Shown piece by piece: positions 1 through 8,608 of a stretch of DNA of 15,680 bases. Below the pieces are notes generated by a model. That model worked only from the letters and a program-made list of their open reading frames with translations, searched no databases and was not told the DNA's origin. Made by a program: the position numbers and the translations under genes. This DNA is from an uncultured bacterium. GTDB taxonomy: Bacteria; Bacillota; Bacilli; Lactobacillales; Lactobacillaceae. The stretch covers positions 1 through 15,680 of the forward strand of contig CAJMLF010000034.1 in the NCBI GenBank assembly GCA_905214235.1, read 5' to 3'. The stretch's first letter is position 1, and each line of letters starts with the position of its first letter.

Positions 1-85
1 CGTCACTGATGAGCAACTATTTTCTTTCTAACTTAAATTGACATTTCGGATTAAAAAATGCATCTTGTAACTGCCCCCAATTCAA

Positions 86-544
86 TCAGGAAACATCCTT
101 TATTAGTTTGAAGTGGTGCCCACACCGCCGGCAAACGTACCGGTGGGTATTGAAATGCCGCTGGCGGGCGATAACAACGCCACAGCCTTGGCACTGGTAA
201 AACAGGTGCCGTTTGGGCGGCCGGGCCTTACTTGTCACCGGAGCGTACCGTGAGCCATCGACCTGGGCCAACAGGGTCCGGAAGTCCTTGCTCCGGTGGT
301 GGTAGTCACGCCCGGCTTGGTGGAGGTGGTAGTGACACAGCTCGTGGAGGACAACCCGCTTCAGGTTACTGATATCAAACTCGGTGTACATCAAGGGATT
401 GATATCAATATGACCATCATTTAAGTGGTAGCGCCCACCGGTGGTCCGCAAGCGGGGATTGAAAAAGATCCGGTGGGTAAAGGGACGGTTAAAATACTGC
501 AGCGACCACTTTTCAGTTAGCCGCTGCAGTTCTTGGTTATTCAT
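86..544 (-). CDS. SprT-like zinc metalloprotein (YdcK-type)
   Basis: A 152-residue SprT-like protein. The zinc-protease motif HELCH is at residues 67-71, with further His at 73, 75, 82 and 83. A C-terminal zinc ribbon has Cys118/Cys121 and Cys138/Cys141. This is the layout of the short bacterial SprT family (B. subtilis YdcK); eukaryotic Spartan relatives cut DNA-protein crosslinks, but the bacterial substrate is not settled. The ATG overlaps the last 8 bases of tex, and its ribosome binding site (AGGAG, about 6 bases upstream) lies inside tex, so translation is probably coupled. In B. subtilis the tex homologue ydcI also lies beside ydcK. It appears to be the last gene of the pncB-nadE-tex series; I see no convincing terminator in bases 1-85. 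Family call is firm, cellular role is inference. Confidence 0.88.
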   Translation of the reverse strand: MNNQELQRLTEKWSLQYFNRPFTHRIFFNPRLRTTGGRYHLNDGHIDINPLMYTEFDISNLKRVVLHELCHYHLHQAGRDYHHRSKDFRTLLAQVDGSRYAPVTSKARPPKRHLFYQCQGCGVVIARQRHFNTHRYVCRRCGHHFKLIKDVS

Positions 545-2714
545 TATCGTCTCCTGCCGGATTCAGCATGGTCAGCTGGATACGTTGCCGCTTTAAGTCG
601 ACACTGTCGATCCAAACATCCACAATGTCACCAACCGAAACCACCGACCGGGGATCCTTGGTAAACTTCTTCGTCATCTTCGAGATGTGGACCAGGCCAT
701 CGTGCTTAACACCAATATCCACAAAGGCCCCAAAGTCAACAACGTTGCGGACCGTCCCCTGTAATTGCATCCCCGGCTTCAAGTCCTCAATCGTCATCAC
801 ATCATGGCGCAGTAATGGTGCCGGCATGGAATCCCGGAGGTCCCGTCCCGGCTTTTGTAGGGAGTCAACGATATCACTAACCGTGGCGGCTCCTGCCTTC
901 TCAGTCGTAAAGTCTGCGATGTTCAGCTTCTCAAGCCTCTTCGTCGCCGCTGGCGTTCCAAGGTCGGCAACCGCCACGTCTGCTGCCTTCATCATCTTAG
1001 CAGCAACTGGGTAGCTTTCCGGGTGGACGTCGGTATTATCCAGGGGATTTTCACCATTAACGATTCTAAGGAAGCCGACTGACTGCTGGAATGCCTTCGG
1101 ACCCAAGCGCGGAACATCCTTAAGCTGCTTCCGGTTAGTGTAGCGACCGTGGTCGTCACGGTACTTGACGATGTTTTTAGCAATCGTCTTGTTTAAACCA
1201 GAAATCTGACTGAGCAGCTGGTAACTGGCCGTGTTGAGGTTGACCCCAACCCGGTTCACCGCCCGTTCAACGACGGCATCCAGCTCGCTGGACAGTTCTT
1301 TCTTAGGCAAATCGTGCTGGTACTGGCCGACCCCAATTGACTGGGGATCGATCTTTACCAGTTCAGCCAATGGGTCCTGGAGACGGCGGCCAATGCTGAT
1401 GGCACTCCGCTGTTCAACATGGAGGTCAGGAAATTCGTCCCGGGCCTCTTGACTAGCCGAATAGACTGACGCCCCCGCCTCATTGACGATGACGTAGTAA
1501 ATTGGGCGGTCAATTTTCTTCAGTGCCTTAGCGACAAACTGCTCGGACTCCCGGCTAGCGGTCCCATTCCCGATTGCCACCATCTCAACGTGGTATTTTT
1601 CAAGCAGGTCAATGAACTCGCCTTCCGCAGCGGCCCGCTGCTTTTCTGGAGCGGGCTTGTGGGGGTAGATAACCGCCTTCGTGAGAAATTTCCCATTTTC
1701 ATCAAGGACGGCCAGCTTACAACCAGTCCGGTAAGCCGGGTCAAAACCGAGAACAACCTTCCCCTTGATTGGTGCCTGCATCAACAGGTGGTACAGGTTC
1801 TCGCCAAACACGCGAATCGCCTGCTTATCAGCGTCTTCGGTCAGTTGGTGACGGATCTCCCGCTCAATGGCCGGGCCCAAGAAGCGCTTGTAGGCATCCT
1901 CAGCCGCCGCCTTGATAAAGGCCGTCGCCGCGTTCTCTGCCCTGGTCCGGATCAGCCGGAAGGACAGGTAGTTTAGGACAACCGCCTCGTCAACGGCAAC
2001 CTTAACACTCAAAACGCCCTCCTTTTCACCCCGGTTGATTGCTAGGACCTGGTAGGAGCTCAGATCCTTCACGGCACTGGAAAAGTCATAGTACTGCTGG
2101 TAGGTCTTTAGTTCGTCCTTTTCCTTACCGTTGTGTTTCAGGCCGGTGACTAACTCACCATGGTTGCTCGTGTAGTTCCGCAACCACGCCCGAACCGTTA
2201 CCATTTCACTAATTGCTTCTGCAAGAATTTCATGGGCCCCATCAAGAGCAGCCTGTGCATCGACAACGTTGTCATTAACGTACTTGGCCGCTTCCGTTGC
2301 CAAGTCACCATCCGGATAAGTGAGTAGCCAGTTGGCCAGCGGTGCCAGACCGTTGGCTTTAGCCTTCTGGGCCTTGGTCTGCCGCTTCTGCTTATAAGGA
2401 AGGTACAGGTCCTCCACCATTTGGAGTTCGGTTGCGGCCCTGATCTGCTTTTCAAGGGCCGGCGTTAACTTCCCCTGTTCCTTGATCTTGTTAATGACCG
2501 TTTCCTGCCGTTCGTGCAGGTTAGTCACGTGCCGGTATTCGTCACGAATTGACTGCAGTTGGACTTCATCTAGCGTCCCGGTCATCTCTTTCCGGTAACG
2601 GGCAATGAAGGGGATGGTGTTCCCCTCATCCATTAGTTTTAACGCCGCTTCAATTTGATGACGCTTTAAGTCCGGTAACTGCTTATTGACAAGCTGAATT
2701 GTTTGTTGATCCAT
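537..2714 (-). CDS. tex: Tex family RNA-binding transcription accessory protein
   Basis: A full-length 725-residue Tex protein. In order: helical N-terminal Tex region (about 1-200, with the IPFIARYRKE segment near 34-43), YqgF/RNase H-like fold (about 319-430, starting VVLGFDPAYRTG), helix-hairpin-helix pair (about 495-555) and C-terminal S1 RNA-binding domain (about 648-717). Tex is a cytosolic nucleic-acid-binding protein linked to transcription and RNA handling; the YqgF-like domain is usually regarded as catalytically inactive. The start at 2714 is preceded by GGAGG only 4 bases upstream, a short but usable spacing. It follows nadE by 18 bases and overlaps the SprT-like gene by 8 bases, so it is most likely co-transcribed with both. 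Nothing is truncated. Confidence 0.96.
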   Translation of the reverse strand: MDQQTIQLVNKQLPDLKRHQIEAALKLMDEGNTIPFIARYRKEMTGTLDEVQLQSIRDEYRHVTNLHERQETVINKIKEQGKLTPALEKQIRAATELQMVEDLYLPYKQKRQTKAQKAKANGLAPLANWLLTYPDGDLATEAAKYVNDNVVDAQAALDGAHEILAEAISEMVTVRAWLRNYTSNHGELVTGLKHNGKEKDELKTYQQYYDFSSAVKDLSSYQVLAINRGEKEGVLSVKVAVDEAVVLNYLSFRLIRTRAENAATAFIKAAAEDAYKRFLGPAIEREIRHQLTEDADKQAIRVFGENLYHLLMQAPIKGKVVLGFDPAYRTGCKLAVLDENGKFLTKAVIYPHKPAPEKQRAAAEGEFIDLLEKYHVEMVAIGNGTASRESEQFVAKALKKIDRPIYYVIVNEAGASVYSASQEARDEFPDLHVEQRSAISIGRRLQDPLAELVKIDPQSIGVGQYQHDLPKKELSSELDAVVERAVNRVGVNLNTASYQLLSQISGLNKTIAKNIVKYRDDHGRYTNRKQLKDVPRLGPKAFQQSVGFLRIVNGENPLDNTDVHPESYPVAAKMMKAADVAVADLGTPAATKRLEKLNIADFTTEKAGAATVSDIVDSLQKPGRDLRDSMPAPLLRHDVMTIEDLKPGMQLQGTVRNVVDFGAFVDIGVKHDGLVHISKMTKKFTKDPRSVVSVGDIVDVWIDSVDLKRQRIQLTMLNPAGDDNE

Positions 2715-2732
2715 ACATCCTCCACATCAAAA

Positions 2733-3560
2733 CTACTTCCACCAAGTATCCAAAGGGGTAATTGGCTGGTGACGCTTGTGTTGCGTCTTAAGGTACCAGT
2801 TTTCAATCTTTTCTGCCGTTTCATCGGCAACCTGGTGCCCTTCAAGATAATTATCAATGTCCTGGTAGCGAACCCCAAGGGCCTCTTCATCCGGCCGCAT
2901 GGGTTGGTCGTCTTCTAGGTCAGCAGTTGGCACCTTCTCGTACAGCGATGCAGGCGCACCCAGGTACTTTAAAAGGGCCTTGCCCTGCCGCTTATCGAGG
3001 CCTGACAATGGGGTGATATCGGCACCACCATCACCAAACTTGGTGTAAAAACCGGTAACGGCCTCGGCCGCATGATCAGTACCGACAACTACTCCGCCAT
3101 GGGCACCCGCAATCCCGTACTGGACAATCATCCGTTCACGGGCCTTGATATTCCCCTTGTTGAAGTCCGAAATTGTTGCGCCGGCTGCTTCCAATGAGGA
3201 AACCATGGCGTCCGTTGCGGGTTTAATGTTTACCCGCAGCGTTTGGTCCGGCTTAATGAAGTCGTTGATTGCCGCCATTGCCTCAGACTCATCCGCTTGT
3301 TCGCCATAGGGCAGACGGACCGCGATGAACTGGTAACCATCGTCATTGGTTTCCTGCCGGCGCTTCTCAACTGCCAGCTGGGCCAGGCGCCCTGCTAAGC
3401 TCGAGTCCTGACCACCGGAAATCCCCAGGACCAGGGTCTTCATCCCCGTCTTTTGAAGGTAGTCATGGATAAACTTAACCCGCTTGTGGACCTCTTCTTT
3501 AGGATCAACCTCCGGGCTAACCTTGAGTTCTTTAATGATTTTTTCTTGTAGTTTACGCAT
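2733..3560 (-). CDS. nadE: NH3-dependent NAD+ synthetase
   Basis: A 275-residue NAD synthetase that amidates nicotinate adenine dinucleotide to NAD+ with ATP and ammonia. The ATP-pyrophosphatase P-loop SGGQDSS is at residues 48-54, and the [12 protein letters not shown] segment near 160-172 is typical of the family. There is no glutaminase/nitrilase domain, so free ammonia is the nitrogen donor; the length matches the short bacterial form. It starts 5 bases after the pncB stop. Its ribosome binding site AAGGGG is formed by the last codons of pncB and runs into that stop, so the two are translationally linked. With pncB it supplies the first and last steps of Preiss-Handler salvage; the middle step (NadD) is not in the window. 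Confidence 0.97.
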   Translation of the reverse strand: MRKLQEKIIKELKVSPEVDPKEEVHKRVKFIHDYLQKTGMKTLVLGISGGQDSSLAGRLAQLAVEKRRQETNDDGYQFIAVRLPYGEQADESEAMAAINDFIKPDQTLRVNIKPATDAMVSSLEAAGATISDFNKGNIKARERMIVQYGIAGAHGGVVVGTDHAAEAVTGFYTKFGDGGADITPLSGLDKRQGKALLKYLGAPASLYEKVPTADLEDDQPMRPDEEALGVRYQDIDNYLEGHQVADETAEKIENWYLKTQHKRHQPITPLDTWWK

Positions 3561-3565
3561 TCTAA

Positions 3566-5038
3566 TTACCCCTTATTACTGAGTCCCTTGACGTAACGGT
3601 TAACCTTATGAATCAACTTCATCTTATTGTCATAGCAACGTTGGGAAAGGTCGACCGGGTAAACTTCGGGATTGAGGTCCCGCTTGTACTCATCCCAGAG
3701 GGCTGCCAGACTGGCAATCCGATGGTCGCGGATTTCATCCAGTGTTGGTTCATCGTAGACAAACTGGCCATCCTTCCAAATGTCCTTCAGCATTGGCCGG
3801 GCGGTGAAATCACTGACATCCTTTTGCTGGAGTGGGAAGCGGGGGTTAAACATGTTGATCGTGCTTAACTTACGTGGGTCCTCATCGGCCAGAGTAATGT
3901 AGTCCCCCTCACTCTTCCCGTCAATCCGGTCATTGATCCGCCATACCTGCTTTTTGCCGGGAGTCGACATCTTTGCAACGTTGTTTGAAATCTTGATAGT
4001 GTCGACCATCTTCCCGTGTTCATCTTCAAAGGCCACAAGCTTGTACACTGCTCCTAAGGTCGGTTGGTCATAGGCCGTAATCAGCTTGGTACCGATCCCC
4101 CAAACATCGATCTTAGCGCCCTGCATCTTCAGGTTCTGGATAGTCTTCTCATCTAGGCCGTTAGAGGCAAAAATCTTGGCATCCGGGAAGCCGGCTTCAT
4201 CCAACATTGCCCGCACCCGCTTGGAGAGGTAGGCCATGTCGCCACTGTCGATCCGGACACCCAAGAAGTTGATCTTGTCACCGAACTCCTTAGCTACCTT
4301 GATTGCGTTCGGCACCCCACTCTTCAGGGTATCGAAAGTGTCAACCAGGAACACACAGTCATGGTGGGTCTCCGCGTATGCCTTAAAGGCGTCGTAATCA
4401 CTCATGTATGCCTGAACCAAGGCGTGGGCGTGGGTCCCGGAAATTGGAATTCCGAAGAGCTTACCGGCCCGGACATTACTGGTGGCGTTGAAGCCCCCAA
4501 TGTAGGCGGCCCGGGTTCCCCAAATGGATGCGTCCAGCTCCTGGGCACGCCGGGTCCCAAATTCCATGACGCTTTGGTCACCAACAATGGAGCGGATCCG
4601 CGATGCCTTGGTAGCCACCATGATTTGGTAGTTCAGGATGTTTAAGATTGCCGTTTCAATCAATTGGGCCTCAATCATCGGTGCGTCAACCTGGATGACT
4701 GGTTCGTGGTTGAAGACAAAGTCCCCTTCCTCGAAGCTCCGAATGGTCCCTGTAAATTTAAAATTACGGAGATATTCCAAAAAGTCATTATCAAATTGAT
4801 CCGTTGACTTTAAATATTCAATATCACTATCGGTAAACTTAAGGTTCTTGATGTAGCGAATAATGTGGTCCAGGCCCACGTAAACGGCGTAACCATTATC
4901 AAACGGCATTTTCCGGAAGAAAGCCTCAAAGACCGCACGGCGGTTGCCCATCCCCTCTTTCCAGTACGTTTGCATCATACTGAGTTCGTAGGCGTCGGTA
5001 TGAAGAGCCAGGCTATCATCAGGATAATTAAACTTCAT
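3566..5038 (-). CDS. pncB: Nicotinate phosphoribosyltransferase
   Basis: A 490-residue nicotinate phosphoribosyltransferase, which joins nicotinate to PRPP with ATP hydrolysis to give nicotinate mononucleotide. Seen: the FGTRRAQ segment (residues 160-166), [10 protein letters not shown] (201-210), whose His is the type of residue that is phosphorylated in this family, and the ASNGLDE and GIGTKL segments of the PRPP-binding side. Length fits the Firmicutes form. The ATG at 5038 has GAAGGG about 13 bases upstream, rather far but the best candidate. The 96 bases between the GntR stop and this start are AT-rich and may hold a promoter (TTGATT, 17 bases, ATAAAT), but the match is weak. Lactobacilli commonly lack de novo NAD synthesis, so this gene is probably important for growth (inference). 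Confidence 0.96.
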   Translation of the reverse strand: MKFNYPDDSLALHTDAYELSMMQTYWKEGMGNRRAVFEAFFRKMPFDNGYAVYVGLDHIIRYIKNLKFTDSDIEYLKSTDQFDNDFLEYLRNFKFTGTIRSFEEGDFVFNHEPVIQVDAPMIEAQLIETAILNILNYQIMVATKASRIRSIVGDQSVMEFGTRRAQELDASIWGTRAAYIGGFNATSNVRAGKLFGIPISGTHAHALVQAYMSDYDAFKAYAETHHDCVFLVDTFDTLKSGVPNAIKVAKEFGDKINFLGVRIDSGDMAYLSKRVRAMLDEAGFPDAKIFASNGLDEKTIQNLKMQGAKIDVWGIGTKLITAYDQPTLGAVYKLVAFEDEHGKMVDTIKISNNVAKMSTPGKKQVWRINDRIDGKSEGDYITLADEDPRKLSTINMFNPRFPLQQKDVSDFTARPMLKDIWKDGQFVYDEPTLDEIRDHRIASLAALWDEYKRDLNPEVYPVDLSQRCYDNKMKLIHKVNRYVKGLSNKG

Positions 5039-5134
5039 TGTTTCGTATATTCCCTTCGGTTAAATCTAATAGTATCAATAATCCAGCAATAATTTATGCT
5101 ATTAATATAACAACAATCAAATCCAGAATAAAGG

Positions 5135-5836
5135 CTATTTTTCCAGGACAAATTCAAAGCGGGAGCCAACGTATTGCGTATGGACGTACTCGAACGGCCG
5201 CCCGTCCTGTAAATATGATAATTGTGTCATTCGTAGTAACGGGTCCCCCCGCTTAACTTGGAGATAAGTGGCAATCCGTTCAGTCGCCTTGGTTGCTGAG
5301 ATGTGCTGGGTGGCGTGGCCTGGGTAAAGATGGGCCTTTTGTTCTAGCGTGCGATAAAAGGAAGTCGTAATTTCTTCCCGGCTGAACTTCTCCACCAGCT
5401 TTGCCGGAACGGTGGCAATCTCATAACAGATGGGGATATTGTTACCGGAACGAATCCGTTCCATCCGTAGGACCTGTTCGCCCGCAGGTAACTGTAACTT
5501 TTCAATTTCCGTCTGCGAGGGAACCGTCAGGTGGTAGGAGATGGTTTTACTCGACGGCGTTTTCCCCGCTGCCAGCATTAAGTCGGTGAAACTCGTTACC
5601 CCGGCCATCTTCTCCTGGACTTTACGGTTGGCAACAAAGGTTCCCGAGCCCACCCGGCGTTCAAGGATTCCCTCATCGACTAATGCCTGGATTGCCTGCC
5701 GCAAGGTCATCCGGCTAACATTGAAGTGGCTGGCCAATTCCCGTTCTGCAGGAATTTTTTGGCCAACGTGCCACTTACCATTCTCAATATTCTCTCGTAA
5801 CTGATTATGAATCTGGATATAGACCGGTGAACCCAT
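5135..5836 (-). CDS. GntR/HutC-family (UTRA) transcriptional regulator
   Basis: A 233-residue regulator with an N-terminal GntR winged helix-turn-helix (about 1-70, including PAERELASHFNVSRMTLRQA) and a C-terminal UTRA effector-binding domain (about 80-230). It resembles B. subtilis NagR/YvoA along its length from memory, but the true ligand cannot be read from sequence. The reading frame opens 14 codons earlier; I chose ATG at 5836 because a perfect AAGGAGG lies 8 bases upstream and the domain begins directly after it. A GTCTAGAC palindrome lies at its own promoter, suggesting autoregulation. No amino-sugar or sugar-uptake genes are adjacent, so its targets are probably elsewhere; whether it also affects pncB downstream is open. 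Confidence 0.9.
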   Translation of the reverse strand: MGSPVYIQIHNQLRENIENGKWHVGQKIPAERELASHFNVSRMTLRQAIQALVDEGILERRVGSGTFVANRKVQEKMAGVTSFTDLMLAAGKTPSSKTISYHLTVPSQTEIEKLQLPAGEQVLRMERIRSGNNIPICYEIATVPAKLVEKFSREEITTSFYRTLEQKAHLYPGHATQHISATKATERIATYLQVKRGDPLLRMTQLSYLQDGRPFEYVHTQYVGSRFEFVLEK

Positions 5837-5886
5837 AATACATTCCTCCTTATGCCAAAGGTACTTCTCTTTACACATGTTCCCTT

Positions 5887-5916
5887 ATTTTACCACGTTT
5901 CTTGCAGTCTAGACCA
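5887..5916 (-). promoter_or_regulatory. Promoter and GTCTAGAC operator of the GntR gene
   Basis: On the minus strand the perfect 8-base palindrome GTCTAGAC (5907-5914) stands just before a TAAAAT -10 box (5887-5892). The -35 region about 17 bases upstream of the -10 falls on the palindrome, and no good -35 hexamer is seen. GTCTAGAC is the core of known HutC-subfamily operators such as those of NagR and DasR. Its place over the -35 of a gene for such a regulator suggests negative autoregulation; binding itself is inference. Confidence 0.6.
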
Positions 5917-5931
5917 TTTAAGGGCTTAGCG

Positions 5932-5970
5932 AAAATAAAAAGTCCAAGGCGACATCAATCGCTTTGGACT
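5932..5970 (-). terminator. Rho-independent terminator after the aspartate racemase gene
   Basis: Stem AGTCCAA-AGCG pairing with CGC-CTTGGACT (5941-5970) with one interior mismatch, followed on the minus strand by TTTTTATTTT. It lies 12 bases after the racemase stop and ends the antiporter-racemase transcript, separating it from the GntR gene. Confidence 0.9.
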
Positions 5971-5982
5971 AGTTTAAATAAC

Positions 5983-6696
5983 TTACTTCCGCCCTTCTAG
6001 CTTCATCCCTAGTTCAAGGGAACGGTCAACGATTGTCGACTGGGAATCCACCACGGTGAACTCCTTCTCTGGGTTCATTTCTTGGGCATACGACAGTTCC
6101 GTACAACCGAGGATCACCGCATCGGCGCCCTCTTCTTCGACCATTTTCCGGACCAGTTCGTGGAATTTCTGCCCGTCAGAATGACCAGCTTCCTTGATAT
6201 CGTGGTAAATCAAGTCCTCGGTCATATCTAAGATCTCCGGAGTCGGCTTGATTTCTTCGTAACCGGCACCGGTGATGTATTGATCATACAGGCCCGCTTC
6301 TACGGTCCCCCGGGTGGCCAACAAGCCAACCTTCTTAGCACCGGGCTTAACGTTTCTAATTTCCTTAACTGTCTCATCCAGCATGTTCAGAATGGGGATG
6401 TCGGTTGCCGCCTGGAGCTTGTCAAAAGCGTAGTGGGCGGTGTTACAAATCAGCACAAAGAAGGCCGGTTTAAGCAGACTCTGCTGCTTAATGTCTTCAA
6501 TTAAATCTAAGTTATAGTCTGGTTTCTGGTGGTCCAAAATCCAGGCGGTCCGGTCAGGAACACTGGCATGGTTAACCACGATGTAATCCAAGTAGTCCTG
6601 GTCGCAGTGGATTGGGGTCCGCTGGTCCAATAACCGTACGTAGCTTTCCGTGGCCAGGGTTCCCATACCACCTAACACCGTAAAGAATTTTTTCAT
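5983..6696 (-). CDS. racD: Aspartate/glutamate racemase family protein, likely aspartate racemase
   Basis: A 237-residue PLP-independent racemase of the Asp/Glu racemase family. The two catalytic cysteines are present: Cys84 in CNTAHYAF and Cys198 in GCTELS, with the N-terminal GGMGTLAT turn typical of the aspartate branch. The expected reaction is L-Asp to D-Asp in the cytosol. It lies 26 bases after the AspT-type antiporter gene and shares its transcript, ending at a strong terminator. The D-aspartate ligase gene is about 3.3 kb upstream on the same strand, which supports aspartate as substrate and D-Asp for the cell wall as the purpose. A broad-specificity racemase cannot be excluded from sequence alone. 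A ribosome binding site like AAAGG precedes the ATG. Confidence 0.88.
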   Translation of the reverse strand: MKKFFTVLGGMGTLATESYVRLLDQRTPIHCDQDYLDYIVVNHASVPDRTAWILDHQKPDYNLDLIEDIKQQSLLKPAFFVLICNTAHYAFDKLQAATDIPILNMLDETVKEIRNVKPGAKKVGLLATRGTVEAGLYDQYITGAGYEEIKPTPEILDMTEDLIYHDIKEAGHSDGQKFHELVRKMVEEEGADAVILGCTELSYAQEMNPEKEFTVVDSQSTIVDRSLELGMKLEGRK

Positions 6697-6722
6697 TTTT
6701 AATTACGCCTTTCTTCCTATCT

Positions 6723-8372
6723 CTAGGCCAATAAGGCCACAAAGATCGGTCCTAATAAAGTAATCCCAATGTTTCCAACAACAAACGCCGGTGTAAAGGC
6801 GGCCGCAAAGTAGGCCCCGCCTTCCAGGCCAGCCTTTTGAACGACCTCACTCATCGAAGCAGCACTGGTTCCCGAACCGGCAAGGCCCCCAATCAACGCG
6901 AGGGGCTCCATTCGTAAAACGTAGCGGCCGAACAGGAGGGTCAAGAGGTGAGGCGCCACCGTAATAATTGCGCCCACAACCAGAACGCCCCAGCCTAGTG
7001 ACTGGATCGCTGAGGTGAACGCCTGAGCAGATTGCAGCCCCACCGTACCGACGAAGATCGTCAGGCCAACGCTCTGGGCGAAGGTCGTTACGGTCTCGGG
7101 GATGGACTTGTAGTCACGGTGCCGGTTGATCCAGGAGCTCAAAACCAGTCCCATGATCAAGGCCGCCGTCCCGTTCCCGAGTTGCAGCGGGATACCATTT
7201 AATTTTAATCCAAGAATTCCTAAAAGGGAAGCACCACCAATTCCCAGTGAAAACAGGGTGTAGTTGATGGCGTCCTCATCAGTGTGCCAGCGTCCCATCT
7301 TATGAAGAATGTTGGCCGTCCGGGAGGTGTTACCAGTTAACGAAATTACGTTCCCCGGACGAAGCTGGTTAACCAGCTGTTCATTTCCCGTGATGGGGTC
7401 CTGAATGTTGATAAAGACCCCATGCTGGCGAAGGATTGCCAGTTGCACTGGTTTGAAGCCCTTCCCTAAGACAAACTTCCGCTCTTTCGGGGCGTTGGTT
7501 GGCGTCAGAACTTCCTTGATCCCCTTAATTCCGTGCAGGCGGTCAAAGTGAACCGCGTAACCGATGATGGTCACCAGGTCCCCCGCCTGGATTTTATATT
7601 CCAGGTGGTCAGTCATCCGGTGGTCACGAAAAACCGCCAGGGCGATCAAGTGGTAGTTAGACCAGTCATTTAGCTGGGCGATTGTCTTCCCCACGAATGG
7701 TGAGTCAACAGAAACCAGGTAGGTCCGCCGCCAGGTTGGGTTAGGGTTCTTAGCATGGAAGTGGTACTTCCTGGCCATCAATGGTCCCTGTTCTTCGATC
7801 TTGATTCCCATCATCTTGGGGGCAATGTCGCGCAGCAGGATGATGACACCCAAGGTTCCAAAAACGTAGGTCAACGCGTAGGCAACCGGCAGTTGGGCCT
7901 CATACGTTGCCCGCACCGCCTTGCTTACCGGGAGGGCCCCAATCGTCTGTAAGGAACTGGCCACCGTTGCGGACTGGGTCAGGGAGCCAGAAATGATTCC
8001 GGCAGCAATCCCCGGACCGATGTGGAAGGCAATAAACAGCCCCCACGAAACCAGAAAGGCAATCAGCATCCAGAAAAGGCTGGCAATAATAATGCGAACA
8101 CCAAAAATCTTAAGGCTCACCAGTAGCTGGGGCCCAATGCGGTAACCAACTGAGAACATGAAGGCACCAAAGAAAATGGTACCCAGCATTTCGTTACGGG
8201 GAAACGCCCCTACCTGGCCAACAATCAGGGTAACGACCAGGGTCGCCACGGTGGCACCAACGTTAAAGCGGCCAGCAATCTTGTAGTTACCAATTGCAAA
8301 ACCGAGGGCCACGCACACAAATAGGGTAAAGGTTTGATTATTCACCATGAAGTGAATGATTGTATCTATCAT
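6723..8372 (-). CDS. Aspartate:alanine exchanger (AAE/AspT-YidE) family membrane transporter
   Basis: A 549-residue membrane protein with the AspT/YidE plan: about five hydrophobic helices (residues 10-180), two cytosolic RCK_C (TrkA_C-like) domains (about 212-290 and 297-360), then about five more helices (370-548). The C-terminal half holds the family-type AGSGTSAASMSEV segment (498-510). Tetragenococcus AspT exchanges aspartate for alanine; substrate here is inferred from family and from the racemase gene 26 bases downstream. It may bring aspartate into the cell for racemisation and cell-wall use, or move another amino acid. The ATG at 8372 follows AAGGGA by about 5 bases. A good promoter lies upstream, between this gene and the right end of the TnpB element. 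Confidence 0.87.
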   Translation of the reverse strand: MIDTIIHFMVNNQTFTLFVCVALGFAIGNYKIAGRFNVGATVATLVVTLIVGQVGAFPRNEMLGTIFFGAFMFSVGYRIGPQLLVSLKIFGVRIIIASLFWMLIAFLVSWGLFIAFHIGPGIAAGIISGSLTQSATVASSLQTIGALPVSKAVRATYEAQLPVAYALTYVFGTLGVIILLRDIAPKMMGIKIEEQGPLMARKYHFHAKNPNPTWRRTYLVSVDSPFVGKTIAQLNDWSNYHLIALAVFRDHRMTDHLEYKIQAGDLVTIIGYAVHFDRLHGIKGIKEVLTPTNAPKERKFVLGKGFKPVQLAILRQHGVFINIQDPITGNEQLVNQLRPGNVISLTGNTSRTANILHKMGRWHTDEDAINYTLFSLGIGGASLLGILGLKLNGIPLQLGNGTAALIMGLVLSSWINRHRDYKSIPETVTTFAQSVGLTIFVGTVGLQSAQAFTSAIQSLGWGVLVVGAIITVAPHLLTLLFGRYVLRMEPLALIGGLAGSGTSAASMSEVVQKAGLEGGAYFAAAFTPAFVVGNIGITLLGPIFVALLA

Positions 8373-8416
8373 CTGTATCCCTTGATTTTCTCCTTATTAA
8401 ATATTTGATCAGCAAC

Positions 8417-8445
8417 ATTATTACATTGCTTATGGGCCAATTCAA
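8417..8445 (-). promoter_or_regulatory. Promoter of the antiporter-racemase operon
   Basis: On the minus strand TTGAAT (8440-8445), a 17-base spacer, and AATAAT (8417-8422) preceded by TGT, an extended -10. The expected transcript start is near 8410, giving a leader of about 38 bases. It lies about 45 bases from the right end of the TnpB element and looks intact. Confidence 0.6.
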
Positions 8446-8489
8446 CAGCTGGTCATTACTTGTTATCGAATATTAATATAGGTCAACGA

Positions 8490-8608
8490 GTGAACTACTC
8501 GGCCATTAATGACCGAGCTTCTGGGAACACGGAGTAGTATTTAGGATGTTATGCCTGTATTCAGGATACCTAACTTACAGAACTCCACTCTTTTACCATG
8601 GCTAGTCC
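8490..8608 (-). ncRNA. Predicted omega-RNA of TnpB (3' part) and right end
   Basis: In IS605 elements the omega-RNA covers the tnpB 3' end and the right end, and bases just beyond the end act as guide. Here the minus strand shows four foldable parts after or at the stop: GGCTAG/CTAGCC across the stop codon, TTAGG/CCTAA enclosing CCTG/CAGG, GGAGT/ACTCC, and the terminal CTCGG...CCGAG hairpin (8498-8517). The 5' end, probably inside tnpB, cannot be set. If the right end is 8490, the guide in the present locus is minus strand 8489-8470. Confidence 0.55.

Noticed and set aside
1..85. Possible terminator or gene in the left edge
   Set aside because: Only weak pairing around GCATTT/AAATGT, no proper stem with T-run, and no frame of useful length.
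1590..1976. Plus-strand 128-codon frame inside tex
   Set aside because: Antisense shadow of a well-conserved gene, with no ribosome binding site and no family resemblance.
5837..5878. Upstream 14-codon extension of the GntR regulator
   Set aside because: The perfect AAGGAGG site serves the ATG at 5836, and the extension has no domain content.
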